From Armatimonadota bacterium (lineage in GTDB: Bacteria; Armatimonadota; Fimbriimonadia; Fimbriimonadales; Fimbriimonadaceae): 64,000 bases of DNA. Under the pieces are notes generated by a model. It was not told the origin of the DNA and searched no databases. It was given only the letters and a program-made list of their open reading frames with translations. The stretch spans positions 62,001 to 126,000 of the forward strand of contig JACRPN010000022.1 of the NCBI GenBank assembly GCA_016223145.1, read 5' to 3'. Both the position numbers and the translations under genes were made by a program. Below are positions 42,007-51,345 of this stretch, piece after piece. Position 1 is the stretch's first letter. Every line of letters begins with the position of its first letter.

Positions 42007-42819
42007 ATGATCAGGATCCTGTTTGAAATCGGCCCCGTCAAGGTCTACAGCTATGGCCTGATGATCCTCGTCGCCTTCGGCGCGGGCCTGCTTTGGGCGC
42101 GCAAACGCGCGCCGAGGTTCGACGTCGAGCCGGGCCAAATTGGCGACGTGGCGTTCTTTGCACTGCTCTTTGGAGTGCTGGGAGCGCGGATCGGGTTCAT
42201 CCTGCAGGAGCTTCCATACTTCCTCAAGAACCGGGACCAGCTCTTCACACTCCAGTTCCAGGGCCTGACCAGCTATGGGGCGTTCATCGCCGGAGCGCTT
42301 GTTTTCGTCTTCTATGCCAGGCGGCATCGTCTTTCGGCTTGGCGGCTTCTCGACGTCATTGCCGGCCCCTTCCTTTTGGGGAACGCGATTGGGCGAGTGG
42401 GGTGTCTGCTGAACGGCTGCTGCTACGGGGGCGTGTGCACGCTCCCTTGGGGCGTGCCTATCGAGTCCCCCTTTTCGCCGGGTAGGTTTCTCCCAGAGCT
42501 TCACCACCCGGCTCAAATCTACGAGTCGCTGATGAACCTGGCGGGGATATTCATCCTGCTTCGCTTGGAGCGCAAGGGGCTGAAATCGGGCCAGAGCTTT
42601 GCGGCCGCGATGGTGCTCTTTGGAGTGGGGCGGTTCATCTACGAGTTCTGGCGGATCGGGTCCACGTCTTCGACCCTCGGACCGCTACCGGTCACCGATG
42701 CCCAGCTGATCGCCCTCGCGGCCGCCGTTCTCGGAGCGATCTTCTATCGGCGGTTTGGGTATTCTTCCGGTTCGCCGGATTCGGACCCGCCCGCCGCACC
42801 CGCCTCAAGCGACACTTAA
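42007..42819 (+). CDS. lgt: prolipoprotein diacylglyceryl transferase
   Basis: 270 aa polytopic inner-membrane enzyme that attaches diacylglycerol to the lipobox cysteine. Signature GNAIGRVGCLLNGCCYG, plus an HPAQIYES motif and YSYGLMILVAF at the N-terminus; C-terminal Ser/Pro/Asp-rich tail. Starts 2 bp after the lipoprotein stop. Confidence 0.97.
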   Translation: MIRILFEIGPVKVYSYGLMILVAFGAGLLWARKRAPRFDVEPGQIGDVAFFALLFGVLGARIGFILQELPYFLKNRDQLFTLQFQGLTSYGAFIAGALVFVFYARRHRLSAWRLLDVIAGPFLLGNAIGRVGCLLNGCCYGGVCTLPWGVPIESPFSPGRFLPELHHPAQIYESLMNLAGIFILLRLERKGLKSGQSFAAAMVLFGVGRFIYEFWRIGSTSSTLGPLPVTDAQLIALAAAVLGAIFYRRFGYSSGSPDSDPPAAPASSDT

Positions 42820-42861
42820 CGCGCGGCGACACGAGGACGATTCGGTTCCCACAGGAGTTTT

Positions 42862-43107
42862 ATGCGAGTCAAGAACAAAGAGCTGCGCCAGCGCAGGCAT
42901 CGAAAAGCCAAGAAGATCAAAGAGACCATCAAGGAACTGAAGGCCGCCAAGGGCGCGGCTCCCAAGGCCGTGGTCGAGAAGCCGGCGCCCAAGCCCAAGG
43001 CCGCGCCGAAACCCAAGGCTCCAGCCGCTGAAGGCGCCGAAGGCGAAGCCAAGCCCAAAGCCGCCAAGAAACCCGCCACCCCAAAAGCCAAGAAGGCAGA
43101 CGCGTGA
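42862..43107 (+). CDS. 81-aa Lys/Ala/Pro-rich small protein
   Basis: N-terminus MRVKNKELRQRRHRKAKK is a strongly basic helix, followed by EKPAPKPKAAPKPK and KPAAKK-like repeats similar to histone H1 or PAKKA tails. GGAG lies about 8 nt before the ATG. Possibly nucleic-acid binding; the opening resembles small planctomycete DUF6800 proteins from memory, not confirmed. Confidence 0.7.
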   Translation: MRVKNKELRQRRHRKAKKIKETIKELKAAKGAAPKAVVEKPAPKPKAAPKPKAPAAEGAEGEAKPKAAKKPATPKAKKADA

Positions 43108-43111
43108 GCTC

Positions 43112-43888
43112 CTATACGCCTTCTAGTTCTGCCTCTGGCACGAACGGGCGCCCGTTCAATATCATTAGGACGTCCGCCATCTTGCGCCAAGTTGCGCCGA
43201 TCTTGAGATCGACTCCTCCCCATGGGATGAGCACCGTGTTTCCGGCTCGGCCGAACGAGTTCTCAGCCTCCGTAGTTCCCGTCGAGATTGCCATTTGACG
43301 AGCGGTCGCCCATTCGTGGAGGTCCAGATATCTGGTTTGTGTACCTGACGCGAGAAACGAAGAGACCGTCTTCCCGTTGATGGTGGTACTTGAAAAAGCT
43401 GTTGCTCTGCGACCTGCAAATCGCGAAAGTGCCGTGCGAGCGAGGCGCTCAACGAATACGGAGTCTTTCGCCACGTCAAGCTGTTGGTACTGTCTATCCG
43501 GGCGCTCTGCTAGGCGCGCCGCGAATATCGACACTTGGACCATCTCGAGCTTATTCACGCTCGTGATTACAAGTGACCTAACGCCGCTTGACGTATGGTC
43601 GCGACTGAACCAGCACCGAAGGCCGAACGGCCTGCCGGATGGAGCTGCTGTTTGTTCGACCACCATCGGCTTCCTGGTATCGGGATCCTGGTTCGAGGGG
43701 ACTGCCTCCAATTGCAGAACAATTCGTGCCCGGTCACTCTTACGTACTATCGCGACTGAGTTTGGGCGAGCGAGGCTGAACCTTGGTTCACCATATCGGC
43801 CAATATCTCCTAGTTCGGGGGGAAGCCACTCAGGGAGTGTCATCGATTGCCCTAAAGACAAGAGCCAAACTGTCAACGCAGGAGTCAT
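43112..43888 (-). CDS. hypothetical exported protein
   Basis: 258 aa, weak signal-like start (MTPALTVWLLSLGQS). Beta-rich, Ser/Thr/Arg-rich, with no conserved catalytic motif I can identify. Less GC-rich than the neighbours and only 9 bp behind the frameshifted transglutaminase-like gene on the same strand, so the two form a unit probably acquired together. Confidence 0.65.
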   Translation of the reverse strand: MTPALTVWLLSLGQSMTLPEWLPPELGDIGRYGEPRFSLARPNSVAIVRKSDRARIVLQLEAVPSNQDPDTRKPMVVEQTAAPSGRPFGLRCWFSRDHTSSGVRSLVITSVNKLEMVQVSIFAARLAERPDRQYQQLDVAKDSVFVERLARTALSRFAGRRATAFSSTTINGKTVSSFLASGTQTRYLDLHEWATARQMAISTGTTEAENSFGRAGNTVLIPWGGVDLKIGATWRKMADVLMILNGRPFVPEAELEGV

Positions 43889-43897
43889 CTGTATTCC

Positions 43898-45162
43898 TCA
43901 CTTTATGACGTCAATCGCGTAGGACATCGCGTCCATGAACAATAGTCCTTGGGATAGGGGAGGCGGGCTTGGGCCGTAAACTAATCCAAGGATGCTAGGA
44001 GGCACTCCTGTCTGCCAGTACCCGCCGAGCACCCAGGAGGCAGGGGGGTTGTAATAGCTGTCACCATTGAGATCCAACCTCTGCGCTGCGGCTGAATCAT
44101 ACATGAGGACCGAATTGGCGGCTATCTGGTGGTGTGTCCAGTTCACGAAGCCATACGCAGAGTCGTTCATCGCTGAACTCCCCATTCCCGCAACTGGATT
44201 TGTCCAGAAACTACTCCATGACTGCGCCTTCAACCTAACTGGAATCGCATTATGTCCTAGAGCAGCGAAAGCTAGAGTTAGAAATCCCGAGCAGTCCTTA
44301 CAGTCCATGTTCGGACTAATGCTGGAAACCGCGTCAGACAAGTAATATGTGACCGTTGGATCCGAGGGATCTAGCGGGTTGTCGTAAGCCTCGGACCAGA
44401 ACCAAACTCCGGAACCGCTATAGTCCCAGGGACTCGCCCAAAACATGCCCTTGGTACATTGCACTTTCACTGGCCACTCATATGCCTGGAAGCACGCCCA
44501 ATCGCAGGCATACTCAAGCAAGTCTGTCCAGGGAACTTGCTGCTTTCCGAGTGGTGCCTCGTCGACAAGGTAGAGCCGAACCGTTTGGTAGCCGCCGCCG
44601 CCGTAGGGGTCCTGAAGCACATCCAGCCCGGGTGGCGCTCCTGCAGTCGCATAGATGTGCATGAGGTACTCAAGATTGCCATATGCCACGCTATCGGGCA
44701 CGCCGTCAATCGTGATCGTTAGGTATGTGTTCGACAGGGGAGGAAACGATACGGTTCTGGACTGAGGAGGAGTTAGGAAGGCAATCGACGACGCTGGCCT
44801 GTTGTATCCGGCGGGAACTGTCAGCTTCGCGTAACAAATGTCCATGTTCCCGAAACGGTGACGGACCGGTGGTTGTAGAACCTGAACCGAACCTGGATGG
44901 GGGTGCCGCGGTGGTAGACAACGCGTCCAGGACTTTGAAAGGATTGTGGGGAATCGTATTCGATCGTGGGATAGACGCCGCCACCGACTGGTGGATTCTG
45001 GTAGGAACCGTCCAGGTTTCGATAGAACCAGTCGGAATCCGTAGCAGCATAGTTTCCTTGGTAGTCCACTTGAGTGACAAAGACGAAAAGCAGAGCATGT
45101 GCGCAAACGACAGCCCCCAGCAACATTGTCGCCGCCGATAACGCTCTCAATGAGACTCTCAT
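43898..45162 (-). pseudogene. transglutaminase-like protein, disrupted by a -1 frameshift
   Basis: The gene begins at 45162 (signal MRVSLRALSAATMLLGAVVCAHA; GAGGG 6 nt before the ATG) and runs in one frame to a stop at 44821. The continuation is in the next frame from about 44830 to 43898. Losing one G (ACGGCG to ACGCG at 44828-44831) explains the shift: VT then AKLTVPAG would join smoothly. The second part has CKDCSGF, NWTHHQ and YDSAAAQ, a plausible Cys-His-Asp triad of a transglutaminase-like peptidase. Could be a real decay or an assembly error. Confidence 0.75.
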
Positions 45163-45303
45163 GTTTCCCTCATCGCCATTGTGCAGGTCTTCGGCAGAAC
45201 CAATCTATGAATCGCAGTCAGGATTGCATTCTAGACGTCATCGGAATGGGACCCGTGGGCGAGATGTCACCCCGCGAGGTTCTCCCGGTAAACTCCACCC
45301 TCA

Positions 45304-46692
45304 ATGGACTATCGGCGGACCTCCCTCAGTGACCTTCTCCAGGCGGAGCCTGGGACGCGCACGTCCGCCTATGGCTGGATCAAGACCCGCCGCGACAGCA
45401 AGGGCATCAGCTTCGTCCAGCTCAGCGACGGCTCATGCTTTCGCGACCTTCAGGTGGTGATCGCCGAAGGCTCGCTCCCTGAGGACACCCTGAAGAGCCT
45501 CACCACTGGCGCTGCGGTTCGGTTCGATGGCGAGATCGTCGCCTCACCCGCCCCCGGCCAGCCGGTCGAACTCGCCGCCAGCGGCGTCGAGGTCTACGGC
45601 CCCGCGGACCCCGCCGAATACCCCCTCCAAAAGAAGGGAGCGTCCTTTGAGTTCCTGCGCGAGATCGCCCACCTGAGGGTGCGCGGCAACACCTTCGGTG
45701 CGGTGTTCCGCGTGCGGTCCGAGGCCTCGTTCGCCATCCACAAGTTCTTCAACGAGCGCGGCTTTCGCTACATCCACACGCCGCGCATCACCGCCAGCGA
45801 CGCCGAAGGCGCGGGCGCGATGTTCCACGTCACCACCTTCGATCCCTACGCCTCAAACCCCCAACCCCAGACCCCAGACCCCGCCAACGACTTCTTCGGC
45901 CAGCCCACCTTCCTCACCGTTTCGGGCCAGCTCGAAGCCGAGTGTCTTGCCCTGGGGCTGACCAACGTGTACACCTTCGGGCCCACCTTCCGGGCTGAGA
46001 ACAGCAACACGCCGCGCCACCTCGCCGAGTTCTGGATGGTCGAGCCGGAGATGGCGTTCTGCAGCCTGGAGGGCAACCGCAAGCTGGCTGAGGAGTTCCT
46101 GCGCTATGTCATCGCACACGTGATGGACGCCTGCGCCGCCGACCTCGAGTTCTTCCACCAGCGCATCGAACCCACACTGCTCGAAACCCTGGCTCACGTC
46201 GTGAACTCCGATTTCGAGCACCTGACCTACACCGAAGCCATCAAAATGCTCGAATCAAGCGGTGAGAGCTTTGAGTTTCCGGTTTTCTGGGGCGCGGACC
46301 TGCAAAGCGAACACGAACGCTGGCTCACCGAGAAGAAGGTCGGACGGCCCGTCGTGCTCACCGACTATCCCAAGGAGATCAAGGCCTTCTACATGCGCGC
46401 GAACGACGACGGCAAGACCGTCGCCGCCATGGACGTGCTCGCACCGCGCATCGGAGAAATCATCGGCGGCTCCCAGCGCGAGGAGCGATTGAACGTGCTT
46501 CAGCGTAAGATCGAAGAGATGGGCCTGCCGCTCGAACACTACAAGTGGTATCTCGACCTGCGCCGGTTCGGGAGCGCCCCGCACTCGGGCTTTGGATTGG
46601 GCCTCGAAAGGCTGCTGATGTATATGACCGGGATGAAGAACATCCGCGACGTGATCCCGTTCCACCGCACGCCGGGACACGCGGAGTTTTGA
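45304..46692 (+). CDS. asnS: asparaginyl-tRNA synthetase
   Basis: 462 aa class IIb synthetase. N-terminal OB fold ([22 protein letters not shown]), then class II motif 1, motif 2 ([30 protein letters not shown], core [15 protein letters not shown]), and motif 3 ([15 protein letters not shown]). The AENSNT element separates AsnRS from AspRS. Between TTFDPY and FFGQPTFLT lies [13 protein letters not shown], encoded by a CCCCAGA repeat and absent from family members I know. No Shine-Dalgarno; TAAACT ends 9 nt before the ATG. Confidence 0.96.
   Translation: MDYRRTSLSDLLQAEPGTRTSAYGWIKTRRDSKGISFVQLSDGSCFRDLQVVIAEGSLPEDTLKSLTTGAAVRFDGEIVASPAPGQPVELAASGVEVYGPADPAEYPLQKKGASFEFLREIAHLRVRGNTFGAVFRVRSEASFAIHKFFNERGFRYIHTPRITASDAEGAGAMFHVTTFDPYASNPQPQTPDPANDFFGQPTFLTVSGQLEAECLALGLTNVYTFGPTFRAENSNTPRHLAEFWMVEPEMAFCSLEGNRKLAEEFLRYVIAHVMDACAADLEFFHQRIEPTLLETLAHVVNSDFEHLTYTEAIKMLESSGESFEFPVFWGADLQSEHERWLTEKKVGRPVVLTDYPKEIKAFYMRANDDGKTVAAMDVLAPRIGEIIGGSQREERLNVLQRKIEEMGLPLEHYKWYLDLRRFGSAPHSGFGLGLERLLMYMTGMKNIRDVIPFHRTPGHAEF
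45856..45883. repeat. CCCCAGA repeat inside asnS
   Basis: CCCCCAACCCCAGACCCC AGACCCC; the reverse complement of the GGGTCTGGGGTCTGGG word inserted in the amine oxidase gene at 55.55-55.58 kb. Read in frame as a Pro/Gln-rich stretch. Confidence 0.7.
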
Positions 46693-46693
46693 T

Positions 46694-48616
46694 TTGCGGA
46701 ACCCGTTTCGCCGGTTCGATTCCAGGCTGACCAAAGAGTTGAGGGCTCAGAGAGGGCCCATCAGGCTTGGTTTGGCTTGCGCCATCGCGACTTCGGCCCT
46801 GACGACGCTGACCATCCCGCTGATCAAGCTGACCGGCGCAGCCATCTCCGACGCCACGCCCACGCTTTCCCAAAAGGCGCCCCCAACGCCTCAACTCCGA
46901 GGCATCGACGCCGACCCCGCTCGCACCGCCCGAGAGATCGTGGCAAAGGAGGAGGCCGCCAAAGAAGAGAAGGAGCGTCGGGAAGGGGCGATCCGGCGGC
47001 TCGGCTGGCTTAGCCTTCTCGTGATCGGCATCTACTTGGTCAAGTACGGCTTTACACGGGGGCAGGCCTACTACCTGAGCGAGGCCGCGGCAAGGCTCGC
47101 CGCCGACTTGCGCCTCCAGATGTTTCGCAAGCTCCAAAGGCTGCCGATTTCGTATTTCAACGCCCGGCGAACCGGCGCCATCCAGAGCGTGCTCACGAAC
47201 GACGTCAACGTCTACCAGAGCGCCATACAAACCCTCAAAGACATGATCGACGCGCCGATCAAAGCGGTTGGTGGGTTTTTGGCGATCTGCATCATCCAGT
47301 GGCAGCTCGCCTTGGTTTCGATCCTCTTCATCCCGCTGCTCGCCAAAGTGATCCAGGCCAACGGCCGCAAGGTGCGGGACGCTCAAGCCACGGTCCAGGA
47401 GGACCTTGGCGACCTGAGCGCGATGACCCAGGAGGCGATTCACGGCACTCGCGTCATCAAGGCCTTTGCGGCCGAAGAGCGGATCGAGCAAACCTATAGG
47501 GGGTTGGTCGGCCGATCGCTCAAGAGCCAGCTTCGAGCGGCAAGGCGACTTGCCAGCCTACGCCCGCTGGTGGAGCTTCTCGGCGCGGTGGCGCTGGCGG
47601 TATCGCTCTATCTCTGCGGGCTTCTTGCCTTCTCAGGAAAGCTCATCCTCGCCGACATCATGGCGCTCTTCTACGCGATGGACGTCATCAACCAGGGCTT
47701 CAGGACGCTCGGCAACGTCAACAACACCTTGAACCAGGTTCAGGCGGCGGCGGACCGCGTTTACGGCCACGTGCTCGAAATCCCCGAGGAGCACGCCGAG
47801 CTTCCTGGCACTCAGACGCTCCTCACCCCTACAGGCAGGCTCGAATTCCAGAACGTCAGCTTTGATTACCCCGACGGGACCCCCGCCCTGAAGAACGTCA
47901 GCTTTTCGCTGGAGGCTGGAACGAGTTTGGCGTTGGTGGGTCCGAGCGGGGCGGGGAAGAGCACCATCGCCGATCTCGCGCTGCGGTTTTATGATCCAAC
48001 CGCAGGCCGTGTCCTCTTTGATGGCGTGGACCTTCGCGAACTCGACGTGAACTGGTATCGCAGCCTCATCGGGGTCGTCCCGCAGCAGACCTTCCTCTTT
48101 GCGGGCACCATCGCCGACAACATCCGACTTGGAGCGCCCAACGCAGCTGATCAAGAGGTGGTGCAGGCCGCTCGGATGGCCAACGCCGCCGACTTTATCC
48201 ATCGAATGCCGGAGGGCTTTGAGACAGAGCTTGGGGAACGCGGCGTAAGGGTCTCCGGCGGCGAGATGCAGCGGATCGCGATCGCCCGCGCTCTGGTGAG
48301 GAAGCCCACCCTGCTCCTGCTGGATGAGGCCACGAGCAACCTCGATTCGGTCAGCGAGAAAGCCGTCCAGACCGCCCTCGACGAGTCAATGAAGGGCCGT
48401 ACGACTCTTTTCATCGCCCACCGGCTCACCACTGCGGCCAGGGCCAACCGGATCATGGTGCTGAGGCACGGCGAGGTGGTCGAAATGGGCACCCACGCCG
48501 AGTTGATGGCGATGGGCGGGGCCTACACCGGCATGATGCGCGCCTTCCAGAGCGGGGTCATGGAAGACCCGCTGCGGGACGCGCGGGAAAGGGACGATGA
48601 CGAGATGAAGAGTTGA
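46694..48616 (+). CDS. ABC exporter, MsbA-like (fused membrane and ATPase domains)
   Basis: 640 aa. Six-helix membrane domain (starts LGLACAIATSALTTLTIPLIK; LGWLSLLVIGIYLVKYGF; AVGGFLAICIIQWQLALVSILFIPLL) with an extra Lys/Glu/Ala-rich hydrophilic insertion (about residues 55-95) between helices 1 and 2. The ATPase has Walker A GPSGAGKST, Q-loop VVPQQTFLFAGT, signature VSGGEMQR and Walker B LLLLDEATSNLD. Probably flips lipid A-core or another lipid. TTG start just after asnS. Confidence 0.93.
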   Translation: MRNPFRRFDSRLTKELRAQRGPIRLGLACAIATSALTTLTIPLIKLTGAAISDATPTLSQKAPPTPQLRGIDADPARTAREIVAKEEAAKEEKERREGAIRRLGWLSLLVIGIYLVKYGFTRGQAYYLSEAAARLAADLRLQMFRKLQRLPISYFNARRTGAIQSVLTNDVNVYQSAIQTLKDMIDAPIKAVGGFLAICIIQWQLALVSILFIPLLAKVIQANGRKVRDAQATVQEDLGDLSAMTQEAIHGTRVIKAFAAEERIEQTYRGLVGRSLKSQLRAARRLASLRPLVELLGAVALAVSLYLCGLLAFSGKLILADIMALFYAMDVINQGFRTLGNVNNTLNQVQAAADRVYGHVLEIPEEHAELPGTQTLLTPTGRLEFQNVSFDYPDGTPALKNVSFSLEAGTSLALVGPSGAGKSTIADLALRFYDPTAGRVLFDGVDLRELDVNWYRSLIGVVPQQTFLFAGTIADNIRLGAPNAADQEVVQAARMANAADFIHRMPEGFETELGERGVRVSGGEMQRIAIARALVRKPTLLLLDEATSNLDSVSEKAVQTALDESMKGRTTLFIAHRLTTAARANRIMVLRHGEVVEMGTHAELMAMGGAYTGMMRAFQSGVMEDPLRDARERDDDEMKS

Positions 48617-48733
48617 AAGGATGAAGGGACAATGGGACGTGGAGACGAAGGGGCAAAGGGACGCGGTAGCCGAAGGTATCGTGCCTGCGTCCTCGGCTGA
48701 CCCCCGTAGGGCTGAATGATGAAGGGTAAGGCA
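48617..48733. repeat. G-rich tract and first copy of a 36-bp repeat
   Basis: AGGGACAATGGGACG / GGGGCAAAGGGACG words (48625-48663) followed by GCGGTAGCCGAAGG..CGTGCCTGCGTCCTCGGC (48662-48697). The second copy at 48741-48777 lies inside the next gene. Confidence 0.75.
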
Positions 48734-49573
48734 ATGGGAAGCGCGGTAGCCGCAGGTTCCGTGCCTGCGTCCTCGGCGGGCTTAACGCCCGGCGACTCTC
48801 TTCTCGCCTCCTGCCGCGACCTCTCGTGCGGCTACCCAGGCCGGGTCGTCCTGGAGGGTGTCAGCCTCGACCTGCGCCCGGGCGCCAAAATCGCCCTTCT
48901 GGGCCCGAACGGCAGCGGCAAATCCACCCTGCTCAAGACACTCTGCGGAGCGATTCCCTCCCTCAAGGGAACGGTCGACCTCGCCGGGTCACCTGTTGAG
49001 GGCCTCTCAAGCTCCGAAATCGCCAAGCGCGCCAGCTACGTGCCCCAGGAGGAGGCGCCACCTTTCCGGTTCAGCGTCCGCCAAGTTGTCGTCATGGGCA
49101 GGCTGCCCCACTCCACGGGCCTCTTCGACACGCCCGAAGACCTGAAGGTCGCCGACGAAGCGATGCGCATGGCCGACTGCCTTTCGCTCGCCGATCGCCC
49201 GATCACCGAGATCAGCGGCGGAGAGAAGCAGCGGGTTTTGGTCGCGCGAGCCCTGGCCCAGCAAGCGCCCGTGATGCTGCTCGACGAACCCACCTCTCAC
49301 CTCGACGTCGCCCACCAGATGGCGATCTCAAAGCTGATCCGGGACCTGGCCGCGCGGGGCTACGCGATTCTGGCGGCCGTTCACGATCTGAATCTCGCGG
49401 CCGAATTTGCGGAGGAGGCGATCCTCCTGAGCGGAGGGCGGGTGGCGCTTCAAGAGCCCATCCGAGAGGCCCTCACGGACCCGCGGCTCGATGATGCCTA
49501 CGGGGTGACGTTCCGAAGGATCGAAGACGGCGACACGCTCCGCGTGTTCCCGGAAGCGCTGCGCGTGCCGTAG
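48734..49573 (+). CDS. ABC transporter ATPase (siderophore/cobalamin type)
   Basis: 279 aa: Walker A GPNGSGKSTLLKTL, Q-loop YVPQEE, signature ISGGEKQR and Walker B VMLLDEPTSHLD, followed by AVHDLNLAAEFAE, typical of FecE/BtuD/HmuV. No permease or binding protein nearby. The ATG at 48734 has AAGGG 7 nt upstream; the in-frame ATG at 48716 is possible. The first ~15 residues (AVAAGSVPASSAG) are coded by a repeat element, so the true N-terminus may have been extended by the insertion. Confidence 0.9.
   Translation: MGSAVAAGSVPASSAGLTPGDSLLASCRDLSCGYPGRVVLEGVSLDLRPGAKIALLGPNGSGKSTLLKTLCGAIPSLKGTVDLAGSPVEGLSSSEIAKRASYVPQEEAPPFRFSVRQVVVMGRLPHSTGLFDTPEDLKVADEAMRMADCLSLADRPITEISGGEKQRVLVARALAQQAPVMLLDEPTSHLDVAHQMAISKLIRDLAARGYAILAAVHDLNLAAEFAEEAILLSGGRVALQEPIREALTDPRLDDAYGVTFRRIEDGDTLRVFPEALRVP
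48741..48777. repeat. second copy of the 36-bp repeat, in frame at the ABC gene start
   Basis: Reverse complement reads CGCAGG-CACGGAA-CCTGCG-GCTACCGC. Compare the 53-bp array at 13.9 kb (CGCGGG-CACGGAA-CCCGCG-GCTACGC): the loop is identical and the arm change G to A is matched by C to T, preserving pairing. Confidence 0.8.
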
Positions 49574-49653
49574 CTTCCTGCCTGCGCCGCGCCGATACCG
49601 CTCGACGGAGCGCCGACATCCTTAATCGCCCCCGCCCGGAATGGATGATGCGG

Positions 49654-49706
49654 AGATGAAGGGACAAAGGGACATAGGGACGGACCGCGGACACCCTTGT
49701 CCGCGG
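49654..49706. repeat. G-rich tract plus hairpin
   Basis: GAAGGGACAAAGGGACATAGGGAC (24 bp; its heptamer AGGGACA recurs in tgt) followed by CCGCGGACA-CCCT-TGTCCGCGG, a perfect 9-bp stem at 49685-49706. Confidence 0.7.
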
Positions 49707-49777
49707 GAGCGAAACAGCTTTGGGCAGGTCCCACGCTGCAACAGTCCCGGACCCTTCATCTGCTAGAATTCGCACCG

Positions 49778-51319
49778 ATGAGCTTCACCGTCCGAATTGG
49801 GGCGGACATTGTTCCCGTCGAGCCTGGCGCAACCGTGCCGGTGGGCTTCGAGATCGCCAACCGGTCCGATGATCCGGACCGCTTCGAGGTGTCCGTCGAA
49901 GGGCTCGACCCCGAGTGGATCGCAGTCCCCGTGCCTACCTTCTCGGTCGAGGCGCGCGACATTCACCAAGAAAAGGTCTTTCTCAAACCCCCGCGCCAGA
50001 GCGAAAGCATGGCCGGTGACTATCCGTTCGTCATCAAGGTGCGGTCGCTGGAAACCGGGGAGTCGCGCACGGTGCAAGCCATCGTGAGCGTGCAGGCGTT
50101 CAACCACCTGAGCATGGAGATCTCGCCCAAGAAAGGGATCATTTCACCCTTCCGAAAGGCGAACCGCTTTGAAGTGACGCTCATGAACCTGGGCAACGTC
50201 GAGCAAACCGTCCAACTCCGCGGCAGCGACCCCGAAGACGAACTGACCTACGACTTCGAGGAGCAGCAGCTCGACCTCGGTCCCGGGCAAACAAAGGTGG
50301 TCTCAGTGACGCCGCACTCCGCCAAGGCGAGGCCTTTTTCCAGCGTCCGCTTGCACGGATTCCAGGTTACCGCCAGGTCGACCCTCACGCCCTCCCTTGC
50401 GTCCTCCGCGACGGCCCAGCTTGAAGAGCGTCCGGTCTTGTCGCCAGGCATGTTGGCATTGGGCCTCCTCATGCTGATCGTCTTTGCGGGATGGTGGCTG
50501 TTGCTTCCCAAGCCGCCAACACTCGACAGCCTGAGCCTGGACAACGAGAATCCGATGGCCGGCGAGGTCGTGCACATCCGCTGGAAGGCGACCAACGCAA
50601 ACGGCGTGGATATCCGTGTAAATGGCATACCCATCGTCCAGGGCGGTGAATTGGAGGGTGAAAAGACCTTCACGGCGGACGTGAGCGGCGAGGTGGTCGG
50701 CTATGCGTTCCGCGATTCGCGTCAGGGCTCGCGGGTGACGCGGATGTTCACCGTCCATGTGCCGCCCGAAGTCATCGCTCCCAAGATCACCCGGTTCGAC
50801 ATCACCCCGCGTGAGGTCAAATTGGGCCAGCCGATCCTCGTGCAGTATGAGGTGGCGGGCGCCGTCACGAGCCTCACCCTGGCGCCCGGCGGCATTGCGC
50901 TCGACCCCAAGGTGAGCCAGCTCAAGGTCATTGCGGACGTGAAGGGCGATATCGAATACCAGTTGGTGGCTGAGAACCAGGGCAAGCTCGTGAAGAAAAC
51001 GGTCCGGGTCCACGTGGTCGAAGGCAGTAAGGCCTCCATTGTGGTGTTCCGCTCCGACGTGAAGACGGTTCCCGAGGGCGGTGGCCCCGTGCACATCACC
51101 TGGCAGGTCACCAATGCCGAAAGGGTCGAGCTCTCTCAGGACCTGGACAACCCGCAGACCGTGGGTGTGCAGGGCGAACGCGATATCTCCATCACCGGAG
51201 AGACCGAGTTCACACTCACCGCCTACGACGATCAGGGCGCGACGGTCACCCAGAGGATCCGCATCAAGGTCGAGCCGCCGAGCACCGATCCGCCGGTTAA
51301 GTCGGGCGGCGGAAACTAG
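49778..51319 (+). CDS. single-span membrane protein with Ig-like domains
   Basis: 513 aa. Two beta-sandwich domains before the membrane helix (PGATVPVGFEIANRSDDPDRFEVSV, core VGFEIANRS; then FEVTLMNLGNVEQTVQL), helix at about 233-253 (MLALGLLMLIVFAGWWLLLP), then three Ig-like repeats outside, each with a xHIxW-x-x-x-NA/T edge (VVHIRWKATNANGVDI, VHITWQVTNAERVELS). There is no signal peptide before the first domains, so their side of the membrane is unclear. Function unknown. TAGAAT ends 8 nt before the ATG. Confidence 0.8.
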   Translation: MSFTVRIGADIVPVEPGATVPVGFEIANRSDDPDRFEVSVEGLDPEWIAVPVPTFSVEARDIHQEKVFLKPPRQSESMAGDYPFVIKVRSLETGESRTVQAIVSVQAFNHLSMEISPKKGIISPFRKANRFEVTLMNLGNVEQTVQLRGSDPEDELTYDFEEQQLDLGPGQTKVVSVTPHSAKARPFSSVRLHGFQVTARSTLTPSLASSATAQLEERPVLSPGMLALGLLMLIVFAGWWLLLPKPPTLDSLSLDNENPMAGEVVHIRWKATNANGVDIRVNGIPIVQGGELEGEKTFTADVSGEVVGYAFRDSRQGSRVTRMFTVHVPPEVIAPKITRFDITPREVKLGQPILVQYEVAGAVTSLTLAPGGIALDPKVSQLKVIADVKGDIEYQLVAENQGKLVKKTVRVHVVEGSKASIVVFRSDVKTVPEGGGPVHITWQVTNAERVELSQDLDNPQTVGVQGERDISITGETEFTLTAYDDQGATVTQRIRIKVEPPSTDPPVKSGGGN

Positions 51320-51345
51320 GGCTTTCCCTTCAAAATGAGGGCACG

